A stretch of 64,000 nt of DNA from Firmicutes bacterium HGW-Firmicutes-11 (GCA_002840285.1 PHAE01000005.1:32102-96101), one strand, 5' to 3'. Shown: positions 34,778 to 44,055, numbered from the stretch's first letter. The notes: generated by a model not told the origin, from the letters alone. Numbers and translations are program-made.

Positions 34778-36271
34778 ATGCAGATTCTGCAGACCTATAT
34801 CGATCAACTGGATGCCATGGGGCTCACGACGATAGTGGTAGCACCGACAGAAGTGCGGAACAGACCGATCACCCATCTTTCCTACGATTCCAAAGATATG
34901 AAAGAAGGGGGACTCTTTGTATGCAAAGGCGCGCACTTTTTACCGGCGTATCTCGAAGAAGCGATCGCAAACGGTGCGATTTGCTATATCAGCGAAACTG
35001 AGTACATAGAGGCGGATGAAGGTTTCCCGCGGGTGATCGTCTCTGACATAAAAAAAACCATGGCAATTCTGGGAAACCTGTTTTACGAGGAAGCGTGGAA
35101 ACAACTCACACTGATCGGGGTGACGGGAACGAAAGGAAAGTCGACAACGACCTATTACATAAAACACATCCTGGATCATTACCAGATGGAGCGGGGAAAG
35201 GAACCTTGTGCGATCCTTTCCGGGATCGACGTCGAGGATGGCGTCATATTTGAAGAATCCCATCTAACGACTCCGGAAGCGATCATGCTGCATCGGCATT
35301 TCAAAAACGCAGTCGACAGCGGCAGAGAGTATCTGGTCATGGAAGTGTCAAGCCAGGCGCTTAAGTATGACCGCACCTTAGGAGTGACCTTCACTGCGAG
35401 CTGTTTTTTGAACATTGGAGAGGACCACATCAGTCCGATCGAGCATTCGGATTTTGAAGATTATGTGGAGTCTAAACTGAGACTCTTTCACCAAAGCAAG
35501 ATGAGTTGCATCAATATGGACGCAACACATAGTGAACGGGTTCTGAAAGCAGCAGAAGGCAAAACAGAAATACTGAAATTTGGATCGGGTGACGAGGCCG
35601 ATATACGCGTGTCCGAGGTCAGAAGCGACAGCGAAGGAATCGAATTCATCGTCACCACACCATCGTTTACAGAACCATTTCGACTTTCCATGACCGGTTT
35701 GTTCAACGTAGAAAATGCATTGGCAGCAATTGCCGTCTGTCACTGCCTGAAGATACCGTATCCTTCGATGTACGAAGGCCTGAAGAGGGCAAAAGTGCCG
35801 GGTCGAATGGAGACATTTTTTGGCGCCAGCAGCAAAATTTTAGTGATCGTGGATTATGCGCATAATCGAATGAGCTTTGAACGTCTCTTTGATTCCACTG
35901 CAAAAGAGTATCCGGAGAGAAACATCATAGCTGTGTTTGGCTGCCCGGGGAAGAAAGCTCTGGCGCGGAGAAGAGAGCTTGCCGAGGTTGCAGGAGCGTA
36001 TTCGAAAAAGATATTCATTACAGAAGAGGACGCCGGAGAAGAGCCGGTCCTGGATATCAGCCTGGAGATCGCTCATTATGTGAAGGAAACTGGTTGTCCC
36101 CATGAGATCGTTTTAGACCGTGAGGAAGCGATCCGGCGTGCGATTGATGAAGCCGATGAAAACACTGTCATCCTGTTGACCGGAAAGGGGAGAGAGACTA
36201 GACAAAAGAGAGGCACCGAATATATCGATTGCCCCTCTGATGTTGATTATGTTCTGAAGTATCTAGTATAG
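34778..36271 (+). CDS. MurE-like UDP-MurNAc-tripeptide ligase (Mur ligase family)
   Basis: ATP-dependent amide ligase with the three Mur domains. The N-terminal UDP-binding domain has THLSYDSKDMKEGGLFV. The ATP loop GVTGTKGKSTT is near residue 115, as in lysine-type MurE. Middle motifs are MEVSSQALKYDR near 190 and FLNIGEDH near 212, and a C-terminal domain has VDYAHN near 353. At the place of the amino-acid selectivity motif (DNPR for DAP, DNPA/DDPN-like for Lys) it has TEEDAGEEP, so the third residue added may be neither. It may be the cell's main MurE or a specialised paralogue. Last gene of the operon; it overlaps the convergent hypothetical by 9 bases. Confidence 0.85.
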   Translation: MQILQTYIDQLDAMGLTTIVVAPTEVRNRPITHLSYDSKDMKEGGLFVCKGAHFLPAYLEEAIANGAICYISETEYIEADEGFPRVIVSDIKKTMAILGNLFYEEAWKQLTLIGVTGTKGKSTTTYYIKHILDHYQMERGKEPCAILSGIDVEDGVIFEESHLTTPEAIMLHRHFKNAVDSGREYLVMEVSSQALKYDRTLGVTFTASCFLNIGEDHISPIEHSDFEDYVESKLRLFHQSKMSCINMDATHSERVLKAAEGKTEILKFGSGDEADIRVSEVRSDSEGIEFIVTTPSFTEPFRLSMTGLFNVENALAAIAVCHCLKIPYPSMYEGLKRAKVPGRMETFFGASSKILVIVDYAHNRMSFERLFDSTAKEYPERNIIAVFGCPGKKALARRRELAEVAGAYSKKIFITEEDAGEEPVLDISLEIAHYVKETGCPHEIVLDREEAIRRAIDEADENTVILLTGKGRETRQKRGTEYIDCPSDVDYVLKYLV

Positions 36272-36910
36272 AGGATCTTCTTCATCCTCATCGGAGAATT
36301 CTCCGTCGATCACCGGGTGTTCCGAGTCGATAAAAGCGTCCGCGTACTCGTCTTCTCCTTCTGGCTCATCTTCTTCTGCGGTTTCTTCCTCTTCCTCCCG
36401 GAAGGTGAAGGTGACCGCATATTCTTCTATTGGGTAGTCGAGGGCATCCGAATAATCATACTCATAGGAATCTTCACCCAACTTTTCCATTCGGTATAGA
36501 GCGAGAGCCTCTGACACTGTATGGTCGCTGATCAACTCATCTGTACGGTTCTTACAGTGGACGACGGAATCAAAGGTAAACCAGTTGCGAAATCGAAATA
36601 GTTCATCGATGAAAACCTTGCGTTGCTCCATGTCCGCCGAATCGGCAGATAAACCGACCAAATGCTGGCGAATCGTTGTCATGAGAACAAAAAGCTCGAT
36701 AGCATCATCAGGGATCCCCTGTAAGATCTCTTCAAAATACTCATCCAGCAACTCGCTGAAACCATCGGTATCAACGCCTTGCAGTAAAGTGGCAAAGGCG
36801 TCATATGAGATGTCTTCTCCGCATTCGATCAGTTCGGCCAAATGTTCAAAGTGCTCAAATTGATCGAGCGAATCGATTTCCAGCAGTTCTAAAACTTCTT
36901 CGATACCCAT
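36263..36910 (-). CDS. Hypothetical acidic protein
   Basis: A 215-residue soluble protein I do not recognise. The first 130 residues are helical with repeated acidic patches. The tail from about residue 165 is extremely acidic (runs of Glu and Asp, for example EEEEETAEEDEPEGE), so it is probably disordered and ion- or protein-binding. ATG 36910 is chosen because GGAGG lies seven bases upstream; the frame is open further upstream into murI. It follows murI by 10 bases on the same strand and overlaps the convergent MurE-like gene by 9 bases. Confidence 0.6.
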   Translation of the reverse strand: MGIEEVLELLEIDSLDQFEHFEHLAELIECGEDISYDAFATLLQGVDTDGFSELLDEYFEEILQGIPDDAIELFVLMTTIRQHLVGLSADSADMEQRKVFIDELFRFRNWFTFDSVVHCKNRTDELISDHTVSEALALYRMEKLGEDSYEYDYSDALDYPIEEYAVTFTFREEEEETAEEDEPEGEDEYADAFIDSEHPVIDGEFSDEDEEDPLY

Positions 36911-36920
36911 TGCGATCCTC

Positions 36921-37739
36921 CTATTTGCAGTTGTCCAAATCGAAATTTTTAAATGCGACCCGGAATTCCGATTGATCAAAAATGCGATTGATCATGTTGA
37001 TAAAATTTTCCGACAGGTCACTTGCATAGTACGTGTTGTCATGGGAAGCAGTCTCGGCTAAAAGGTCTCTTTCCAGAAGCTCCGTTTCAATGCTGTTCAC
37101 GATTTCCTCGGACGGATTTATGATGGAAAGGTGAGGGTACAGCTTCTCGATATTTGTTCGAATCAAGGGATAATGTGTACAACCCAGCACAAGCGTATCG
37201 ATCTTGTGATAAGAGAGAAAGTGATCAAGATAATAGCGGATGGATAGATCCATGATGTCGTGCTCTATGATACCTTCCTCGATCAGAGGAACGAGTACCG
37301 GACATGCCATCCCATGTATCGGAATTCGAGGATTCAGTCGATGGATCAGCCGCTCATGGGTTTTGCTTCGAATCGTCACTTTTGTTCCTATGATCCCAAC
37401 GCTGTTTGTTTCTTGCCACACCTCGGCTACTCTTGCTGCCGCTGGTTCTATGATGCCAAGGACTGGGATATCAGGATAGCGTTCCCGAAGATCCTCTAAA
37501 CTTGTGGAACTTACGGTATTGCATGCGATCACGATCATTTTGACATTGCGCTGGACCAGAAAATCCGCGATCTGTGCAGAAAAACCCCGAATCGTCGAAG
37601 TCGCCTTAGAACCGTAGGGCGTTCTTGCCGTGTCGCCAAAATAGATGATGCGCTCATTGGGCAGAGTCTTCATCAGGTGGGAGATACAGGTCAAGCCTCC
37701 CAGCCCGGAATCAAAAAAACCGATGGGTCTGTTATCCAT
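36921..37739 (-). CDS. murI: Glutamate racemase
   Basis: Cofactor-independent racemase making D-glutamate for the peptidoglycan stem peptide. The N-terminus IGFFDSGLGGLT is diagnostic. The two catalytic cysteines are in VIACNTVS near residue 73 and LGCTHYP near 184. Length 272 aa is typical. It lies between the PPDK-type fusion gene (6 bases upstream) and the acidic hypothetical (10 bases downstream) in one minus-strand operon, and faces the racemase/MurE-like operon. Confidence 0.94.
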   Translation of the reverse strand: MDNRPIGFFDSGLGGLTCISHLMKTLPNERIIYFGDTARTPYGSKATSTIRGFSAQIADFLVQRNVKMIVIACNTVSSTSLEDLRERYPDIPVLGIIEPAAARVAEVWQETNSVGIIGTKVTIRSKTHERLIHRLNPRIPIHGMACPVLVPLIEEGIIEHDIMDLSIRYYLDHFLSYHKIDTLVLGCTHYPLIRTNIEKLYPHLSIINPSEEIVNSIETELLERDLLAETASHDNTYYASDLSENFINMINRIFDQSEFRVAFKNFDLDNCK

Positions 37740-37745
37740 AAATGA

Positions 37746-40364
37746 TCAGGTCCTTTCTTCGGGCGTATGGTTTCCATCCGGTTTTGATATATAGCAGATG
37801 GTTTGATCGGAGGTGGAATTCGACAGCAGCTGCAGGTCGATCTGAGAAGCGTCATACAATCTGATCACGTTTCTATAGCTTTCCAGAGTGTTAGGGATCT
37901 CGGGATACAGATCATGCAAGTTTTTCAGTAGCTCGGGATGATAGACGCTCTTCTTTCCTTGTGTACACTCTTCCAGAAAAATCGCACCATAAAAAATATT
38001 CGATTCTACGAGATCCTGGAAAAAATGACTACCGAAGGACAGTTCGGGCATCAATCCTTCCGTTTCAAAGGAGGTCTCGCACAGTGCGGCAGCATTGCAG
38101 ATCTGGGAAAAACTGGTCGTGATTCCCAATTCGGGAGATGAGGTGCCCCAACGTCCCGGACCCAGCAGCATCAGACTTTTGTCGTTCACCTTCGCATAAT
38201 GGTTGATTGCTTCCACTGCACGGGCAACTCCATACTTTGCGTTGTAATTCAGATCGGAGTAAGCATGGCCATCCACGATCGCCACCAAATCGACCGGCAA
38301 GCTGATCGGTCCTCCCATAGCACCACCGGACAAGCGGAAAAAGATCTGGGCTTCCGGTACGTCAGGAATCGTTACGGAATGGGCGCCGGTGCCTTTTGCC
38401 TGCAACGGTCGGCACTGTACCAGATTGATCAAAAAATCTCCGTCTTCATTGAAATTGATGGTAAATTCTACATCGACCGGATAGTTGTAGTGCTCCTGAA
38501 TCGTGGAAAGCATTTCCTTCAGCGTCATAGTGAGTTTTTGATTGCTGAGGATCGTATTGCAGGTCGTATAAATGATATCCTTTTGTATGCCGCTTTCACG
38601 GAGACGTTCTTCCGCTTCCCGGTCATGCTCTACCACCAAACGGCGATACCAGTCTGGCGACTTTTGAGCAACTTCATCCAAAGAGACGGTTTGAAGTGAA
38701 TTGTCGTGAAGATCGAGGACGTCAACGTTGCGTTGTGCAAAGTCAGACTTACCACCCGGGGTAAGGGAGGGCTTATCAAGCGATGCGATCCTGGGATAAT
38801 CGCTGGAGATCCGTTCCACTGCACGAGTTCCAAGACCGGCGACGATTCGAACGAGACCTGCATGTGGATCGATGTCTTTATGCCATGCGTAGGAGTTTGA
38901 AGAGTATCCGACGCCTGCCGCACCGGGCATGTAGATGTCCTGGAAAATTGAACCGCTCACCCTTTGAACCAAAATCGACATCTGCTCGTCGCTTTTATCA
39001 AGACCCCGCCGCTGACGGTAAACGAGAGCAGATTCATCCAACGCGCTGGCATAGACTTCCTTGACTGCCCGAACGAAGTTTTCATAGCGTTCTTCCGGCG
39101 TGCCCACATTGACACAAAAGACGGAATCGTATTTACCGGCAAACGCGTTACCAAAGCCATCTTCTAAAAAGCTGCTGGAACGTACGATGATTGGATTTTG
39201 TCCGAAATGATCCAGCATGATCTTAAACTTGTCCCGTACCAATTCGGGGAACTTACCGTAGGAGAGCTGACTTTTGAGTGCTCTTGCGGCAAGATAATAA
39301 CCTTCAGAGGATTTGTGTTCCATCCAAAGTTTCCAGAAATTGTTGCTGATCAGATAAGTGTAAAATACATTGGTTCCGATATAATAGGAATCATGGGGCT
39401 CCAAATATTCCGCAAGATCCGGCCGATTGTTTTCCAGTATTTTTCTGGCGATCAGCATACCTGCTGATTTTCCACCGATGCTTCCTGACCCGATGAGCCG
39501 TTCGTTGATATCGAGATAGTCCTGGATCGAGAACTCCCGTTCAAAGAGTTTGGCCCGTTCTTTGTCGCGACCGATCAATATACGATACAGCTTCTCTTTG
39601 ATTTGTTCCTGGGTCTCTTCTCCGTGACGCTGCGCGCTGTATGCTTTCATGAAAAAGATATCCCAGTTGTCCAGATTGCGGCGACTACTGGAGATTCCTT
39701 TCGAGCCTAACAGGGCATAGTATTTGCTGCTGTTGATCCCGTCGGTCAACGGCTTCAACGTCTTGCCCGCATCGTCCACAAAAAGGTGAGGCAGAAACAT
39801 GGTTGCAGAGTGACGATTGCTCACTTTGAGCGGATGAAGGTAGAGACCTAGATCTCCGGAGACCAAATTGAGATACAGAGTGGCCACCTCGCGGATCTGA
39901 CCCATTGCGCTGTAAGAGTGCTTGTGGCGCATGATGCTCAGATACCCCAGGGACTGTATCTCTTTTAAAGCAGGGCAAACGGCCATGAAGAAGTTACGCA
40001 TCATGAAATCCGCTGCCCAAACCGATTGCAACTCGGACACGCAGTCAAAAATGTAGTAAACTCCGGGTCCTTGTTCGTCGATAATATTGTTTACCGTTAC
40101 TGTGAAAGTTTCAAATCCAAGATCCGGATCGATATAAACGATGTTCAAGCCATCCCGCTCAGTCAGTAATGCTTCGTGCTCTGCGAAACGGAAATAGGTC
40201 AGTTTCTTTCCCAACGTTATCGCCTTTTCCGCCAAAGGAACAACGACCCTACGATAATCATCCACATCGGCGATCTGCCAGATGACAGAATCACCAAGCC
40301 GGATGTTTTGCAATGCGAGGTCAAGGCCGGGGATCCCGGATTCGATCTTTTGCGACCGTGGCAT
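37746..40364 (-). CDS. RecA/KaiC-like domain fused to PPDK-type ATP-grasp domain
   Basis: An 872-residue protein with unusual architecture. The N-terminal 230 residues start like KaiC/RecA-type ATPases (SGIPGLDLALQN) but continue GDSVIWQIAD where a P-loop would stand, so nucleotide binding there is doubtful. Residues about 290-660 are a PPDK-N/PEP-synthase ATP-grasp domain: SIGGKSAG near 296, VRSSSFLEDG near 391 and a terminal LVQCRPLQ near 655. No phosphohistidine domain (GG.TSHAA) and no PEP-binding barrel follow. The last 200 residues (LLGPGRWG near 736, FGSHFFQDLVE near 778) form a domain shared with the protein at 60334-63435. Function unknown; the phosphotransfer partner is missing. Confidence 0.8.
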   Translation of the reverse strand: MPRSQKIESGIPGLDLALQNIRLGDSVIWQIADVDDYRRVVVPLAEKAITLGKKLTYFRFAEHEALLTERDGLNIVYIDPDLGFETFTVTVNNIIDEQGPGVYYIFDCVSELQSVWAADFMMRNFFMAVCPALKEIQSLGYLSIMRHKHSYSAMGQIREVATLYLNLVSGDLGLYLHPLKVSNRHSATMFLPHLFVDDAGKTLKPLTDGINSSKYYALLGSKGISSSRRNLDNWDIFFMKAYSAQRHGEETQEQIKEKLYRILIGRDKERAKLFEREFSIQDYLDINERLIGSGSIGGKSAGMLIARKILENNRPDLAEYLEPHDSYYIGTNVFYTYLISNNFWKLWMEHKSSEGYYLAARALKSQLSYGKFPELVRDKFKIMLDHFGQNPIIVRSSSFLEDGFGNAFAGKYDSVFCVNVGTPEERYENFVRAVKEVYASALDESALVYRQRRGLDKSDEQMSILVQRVSGSIFQDIYMPGAAGVGYSSNSYAWHKDIDPHAGLVRIVAGLGTRAVERISSDYPRIASLDKPSLTPGGKSDFAQRNVDVLDLHDNSLQTVSLDEVAQKSPDWYRRLVVEHDREAEERLRESGIQKDIIYTTCNTILSNQKLTMTLKEMLSTIQEHYNYPVDVEFTINFNEDGDFLINLVQCRPLQAKGTGAHSVTIPDVPEAQIFFRLSGGAMGGPISLPVDLVAIVDGHAYSDLNYNAKYGVARAVEAINHYAKVNDKSLMLLGPGRWGTSSPELGITTSFSQICNAAALCETSFETEGLMPELSFGSHFFQDLVESNIFYGAIFLEECTQGKKSVYHPELLKNLHDLYPEIPNTLESYRNVIRLYDASQIDLQLLSNSTSDQTICYISKPDGNHTPEERT

Positions 40365-40401
40365 AAATAGCTCCTTTCAAGAGGCGGATAGTGTTACAAG
40401 T

Positions 40402-40430
40402 AATATACCAAAAAACAAGAGCTGATACAA
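40402..40430 (-). promoter_or_regulatory. Promoter of the PPDK-fusion/murI operon
   Basis: Minus strand TTGTAT (40425-40430 on plus as ATACAA) and TATATT (40402-40407 as AATATA) with a 17-base spacer. The divergent pepF -10 (TATAAT, 40442-40447) lies only 12 bases beyond it. Confidence 0.5.
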
Positions 40431-40482
40431 TTCAAATGTGATATAATATGGAATCGAATCTGTAAGAATTGGAGCAAGTTGG

Positions 40483-42285
40483 ATGATGAAAAAAGTACGG
40501 AGCAAAAAACGAAACGCGATAGATCCTCGCTATTTATGGAACATTGAAGCCATGTATCAAAGCGACATGGATTGGGAAGAAGATTTAAAAAAAGCCGAAG
40601 CAATGGCCGAAGAATTCATTGTTTTCTCGGGAAAACTTGGAGAGACCAAAGACATGTTGCTGTCCGCATTCCTCTCAAAAGACTTGCTTTGGAAAGTAGT
40701 GGAGCGAGTCTATGTCTATGCAAAGATGAAAAAAGACGAGGATACCAGAGTCGGCAAATACCAGGCGTTGAGTGACAAAGCGCAGAGTCTGATAGCAAAA
40801 GCAAGCGCCTCGACCTCTTTCTTTGTTCCCGAGTTGCTGGAGATCCCCGATGACACCCTCGCAGAGTTTCTGGAGAATTGCGAAGAATTACAGATCTATC
40901 GACATGTCATTCAACAGATCCAACGAGAGAAAGCCCATGTGCTCTCCAAACCGGAGGAAAAGTTGGTGGCTCGCTACAGCGAACTGAGCCGTGTCACAAA
41001 TGATATCTTCAGCATGATCAACAATGCGGACATGAAATTCGGCAGCATCGAAGATGAAAGTGGTGAACAGGTGGAACTGACCCACGGAACCTACACACGT
41101 TTTCTCGAGTCAGACGATCGATCTGTCAGAAAAGCAGCCTTTGAAACGATGTATCGTGCTTATGAAGCCAGGAAGAATACGCTGGCAGCCACCTACAATT
41201 ACAACACAAAAACAGATGTTATCAACAGCAGCGTCCGAAAATACAGTTCATCATTGGAGGCGGCGCTTTCTAGCGACAACATTCCTGTATCAGTCTATGA
41301 CAATCTGATTTCTTCCGTACACAAACATTTACCGGTGTTACACCGGTACGTAGACCTTCGTAAACGAACGCTCCAGCTCTCGGAAGTGCATATGTACGAC
41401 ATCTACGCGCCGCTGGTAAAAAGCCCGAAAGGGGATATCCCCTATGAAAAAGCCTTGGAACTGGTTGCCCAGGGATTGACTCCTTTGGGCGACACTTATT
41501 GCCGCGATTTGAACGATGGTTTTGCCTCACGTTGGATCGACGTTTTTGAAACTGAAGGAAAGACCAGTGGCGCTTATTCCTTTGGCAGCTACGACAGCAT
41601 GCCATACGTCTTATTGAACTACAATGGAAGGTTGAAGGATGTTTTGACCATTGCACACGAAATGGGACACTCCATGCATTCGTTCTATACCAGGAAAGCA
41701 CAGCCCTTCGTCTATGGAGGACATTCGATCTTTACAGCGGAAGTTGCATCGACGGTCAACGAAAACTTATTGATGCATCACATGATAGAAAAAGAAATTG
41801 ACAAAACCCGAAAAGCATATCTTCTCAACCTGTACATCGAGGAATTTCGGGCGACTGTCTTCCGCCAAACGATGTTTGCAGAATTTGAACGAATGACTCA
41901 CGAAGCTGTCGAAGCTGGAGAAGGATTGACCGCGGATTGGCTCTGTGACACCTATTATAAACTGAATCAGAGCTATTTCGGCGACGGAATGGTCTGCGAT
42001 CCCGAGATAGCATATGAATGGGCCAGGATCCCGCATTTTTACAATGCTTTCTATGTGTACAAATATGCAACCGGGTTTTCTGCTGCTGTAGCGCTAAGCA
42101 CCCAACTGCTAAGAGAAACGGAAGGAGCACGAGACGCCTATCTGAACTTCTTGTCCTCCGGAGAATCAGACGACCCGATTCCACTTCTCAAACTCGCCGG
42201 AGTCGACATGTCGAGCCCGGAGCCGGTGGATACTGCGATGAAGGTATTTCAGACTTTAGTGGAAGAATTGGAAGCCACCATTTAA
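40483..42285 (+). CDS. pepF: Oligoendopeptidase F
   Basis: Cytosolic M3B zinc endopeptidase that trims short peptides. The long N-terminal helical region is typical, and the zinc site HEMGHSMHSF is near residue 388, followed by the third ligand Glu in FTAEVASTVNE near 418. Length 600 aa matches PepF. The start may be ATG 40483 or 40486. TATAAT at 40442-40447 is its likely -10. First gene of a packed plus-strand run reaching 47305. Confidence 0.94.
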   Translation: MMKKVRSKKRNAIDPRYLWNIEAMYQSDMDWEEDLKKAEAMAEEFIVFSGKLGETKDMLLSAFLSKDLLWKVVERVYVYAKMKKDEDTRVGKYQALSDKAQSLIAKASASTSFFVPELLEIPDDTLAEFLENCEELQIYRHVIQQIQREKAHVLSKPEEKLVARYSELSRVTNDIFSMINNADMKFGSIEDESGEQVELTHGTYTRFLESDDRSVRKAAFETMYRAYEARKNTLAATYNYNTKTDVINSSVRKYSSSLEAALSSDNIPVSVYDNLISSVHKHLPVLHRYVDLRKRTLQLSEVHMYDIYAPLVKSPKGDIPYEKALELVAQGLTPLGDTYCRDLNDGFASRWIDVFETEGKTSGAYSFGSYDSMPYVLLNYNGRLKDVLTIAHEMGHSMHSFYTRKAQPFVYGGHSIFTAEVASTVNENLLMHHMIEKEIDKTRKAYLLNLYIEEFRATVFRQTMFAEFERMTHEAVEAGEGLTADWLCDTYYKLNQSYFGDGMVCDPEIAYEWARIPHFYNAFYVYKYATGFSAAVALSTQLLRETEGARDAYLNFLSSGESDDPIPLLKLAGVDMSSPEPVDTAMKVFQTLVEELEATI

Positions 42286-42312
42286 GGCGCTCAAACACCG
42301 GTGGAGGGTGAG

Positions 42313-43116
42313 ATGGGAACAGGAACGATCAACGTATTTGCAAATGAAGATGCGTATTCCAAAGAGATCCGCAATCTCTTGAAGGAAAAACTGAAAAAAA
42401 GCGGCTTTACCGTTCCCAAAGAATTTGACCGGCAAGCCGAACTGACAGTCAGCATCGGAGGAGATGGCGCATTTCTCCGAACCCTTCACGAGCACCAGTT
42501 CCCACCGATGCCTTTTTTAGGGATCAACACTGGTCATATGGGGTTTTTCCAGGAACTGCATCCAAAAGACATGGATGAATTCATTTTTCTATATAAACAA
42601 GGACGGTATGCGATCCAGGACCTAAAAACAGTGAAGGTCGTGCTGAAAACCAAAGAGGGGACCTTCTCGTATCAGGGACTGAACGAGATCATCGTCAAAG
42701 GAGAGAATTCCCGGGCGATCCATCTCAACATCTCGATCGGGAGCAGCTTTATCGAACGATTCAGCGGAGACGGTATCGTCGTATCCACTCCGGCTGGAAG
42801 TACAGCATATAACTACTCTCTTGGAGGAAGCATCGTCGATCCAAGATTGTCCATATTACAGATAACCCCGATCGCGCCGATGAACACAACCGCATACCGA
42901 TCTTTCACTTCCAGTGTTGTCTTACCGAAAGAATTGTTCGTGCGGATCCACCCGGAACAGCAAAAACATGACGGGATCATGATCGTTTCCGATGGGTTTG
43001 AAAACAGACATGTTGGGGTCGTTGAGCTAACTTTTGCATTTTCGGACACCATCGTGAAACTGATGCGATTGGAAAATTATGATTTTTGGAATAAAGTCAA
43101 AACGAAGTTTTTATAA
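42313..43116 (+). CDS. nadK: NAD kinase
   Basis: Phosphorylates NAD to NADP. The GGDGAFLR motif near residue 54 binds the nucleotide, INTGHMGFF follows near 75, LNEIIVKG near 124 is the NE motif, and DGIVVSTPAGSTAYN near 155 is the conserved core. Length is 267 aa from ATG 42313, which has GGAGGG just upstream; a GTG start four codons earlier is possible. It lies 27 bases after pepF and 18 before the pseudouridine synthase. Confidence 0.93.
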   Translation: MGTGTINVFANEDAYSKEIRNLLKEKLKKSGFTVPKEFDRQAELTVSIGGDGAFLRTLHEHQFPPMPFLGINTGHMGFFQELHPKDMDEFIFLYKQGRYAIQDLKTVKVVLKTKEGTFSYQGLNEIIVKGENSRAIHLNISIGSSFIERFSGDGIVVSTPAGSTAYNYSLGGSIVDPRLSILQITPIAPMNTTAYRSFTSSVVLPKELFVRIHPEQQKHDGIMIVSDGFENRHVGVVELTFAFSDTIVKLMRLENYDFWNKVKTKFL

Positions 43117-43134
43117 ACGTCCGAGGAGCAGCGT

Positions 43135-44052
43135 ATGAAAGAACGATTTCACTATTTCATAACCGACGCCGACCAAGAGCTCCCCATCAAGGAGCTCTTA
43201 AAACGCCGTCTGGGAATTTCGTCCCGACTTCTTAGGAAGCTAAAACAAGGAGATTGGGTCACTCTGAATGGAAAACCTGCTAAGCTTTTCGAAAAGGGTT
43301 CCGTGGGAGACCGAGTCGCTTTCACGATACCTGATGAGACCAGTGGCTTTGAACCGGAAGCCATCCCCATCGATGTACTGTACGAAGACCAGGACATTCT
43401 TGCCATCAACAAGCAACCCGGCTACGTCGTTCATCCGACGAAGGGACATCCCGCACACACTATCGCCAACGGAGTTATGAAACGTATGCTCGACCGTGGG
43501 GAATGTTACAAAATCCGCTTTATCAATCGTCTTGACATGGATACCAGCGGTGTACTGCTGATCGGAAAGAATTCCCATACCCAGGATGACGTCTCCAAAC
43601 AAGGGGCAAGAGGAGCTGTGCGAAAAGAGTACTTGGCCATCGTCAAAGGAGTACCAGAGCAAGCGGAAGGAACGATCGATCTGCCGGTGGGAAAACCGGT
43701 CGATGACAAGGTGATGCGGGCTGTGATCCCGGAAGGGGATGCTTCGGTGACGCACTATCGATTGCTAGAGTCTTTTGGCAACGAGTATTCGCTCCTGTCT
43801 CTTCGATTGGAAACAGGACGAACCCATCAGATTCGCGTCCATCTGTCCCATATTGGTCATCCTGTGATCGGGGACCATCTTTACGGAGGATCTGATATCA
43901 GAAGGATCGAACGACAAGCCCTTCATGCATCGCTTTTGGAATTCGACCATCCGGTGACCGGCGAACGTTTGATCGTCAAAGCGCCTCTCCCATCGGATCT
44001 GGAAGTTCTATTGAAGCAACTGCGCACAGAATATATAAATGGAAAAGGATAG
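43135..44052 (+). CDS. RluA/RluD-family pseudouridine synthase
   Basis: Isomerises uridine in rRNA or tRNA. It has an N-terminal S4-like RNA-binding domain (LKRRLGISSRLLRKLKQGD, residues about 20-40) and a catalytic domain with INRLDMDTSG near 130, whose Asp is the nucleophile. RTHQIRVHLSHIGHPVIGD follows near 225. The 305-residue form with an S4 domain is like YlyB/RluD. The exact target base is not decided by the sequence. Confidence 0.9.
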   Translation: MKERFHYFITDADQELPIKELLKRRLGISSRLLRKLKQGDWVTLNGKPAKLFEKGSVGDRVAFTIPDETSGFEPEAIPIDVLYEDQDILAINKQPGYVVHPTKGHPAHTIANGVMKRMLDRGECYKIRFINRLDMDTSGVLLIGKNSHTQDDVSKQGARGAVRKEYLAIVKGVPEQAEGTIDLPVGKPVDDKVMRAVIPEGDASVTHYRLLESFGNEYSLLSLRLETGRTHQIRVHLSHIGHPVIGDHLYGGSDIRRIERQALHASLLEFDHPVTGERLIVKAPLPSDLEVLLKQLRTEYINGKG

Positions 44053-44055
44053 CAA

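Noticed and set aside
37746..40364. Pyruvate phosphate dikinase or PEP synthase
   Set aside because: The phosphohistidine swivel domain and the PEP-binding barrel are both missing; only the ATP-grasp part is present.
37746..40364. Circadian KaiC protein
   Set aside because: The KaiC-like start lacks the P-loop and the second KaiC domain, and no kaiA or kaiB is nearby.
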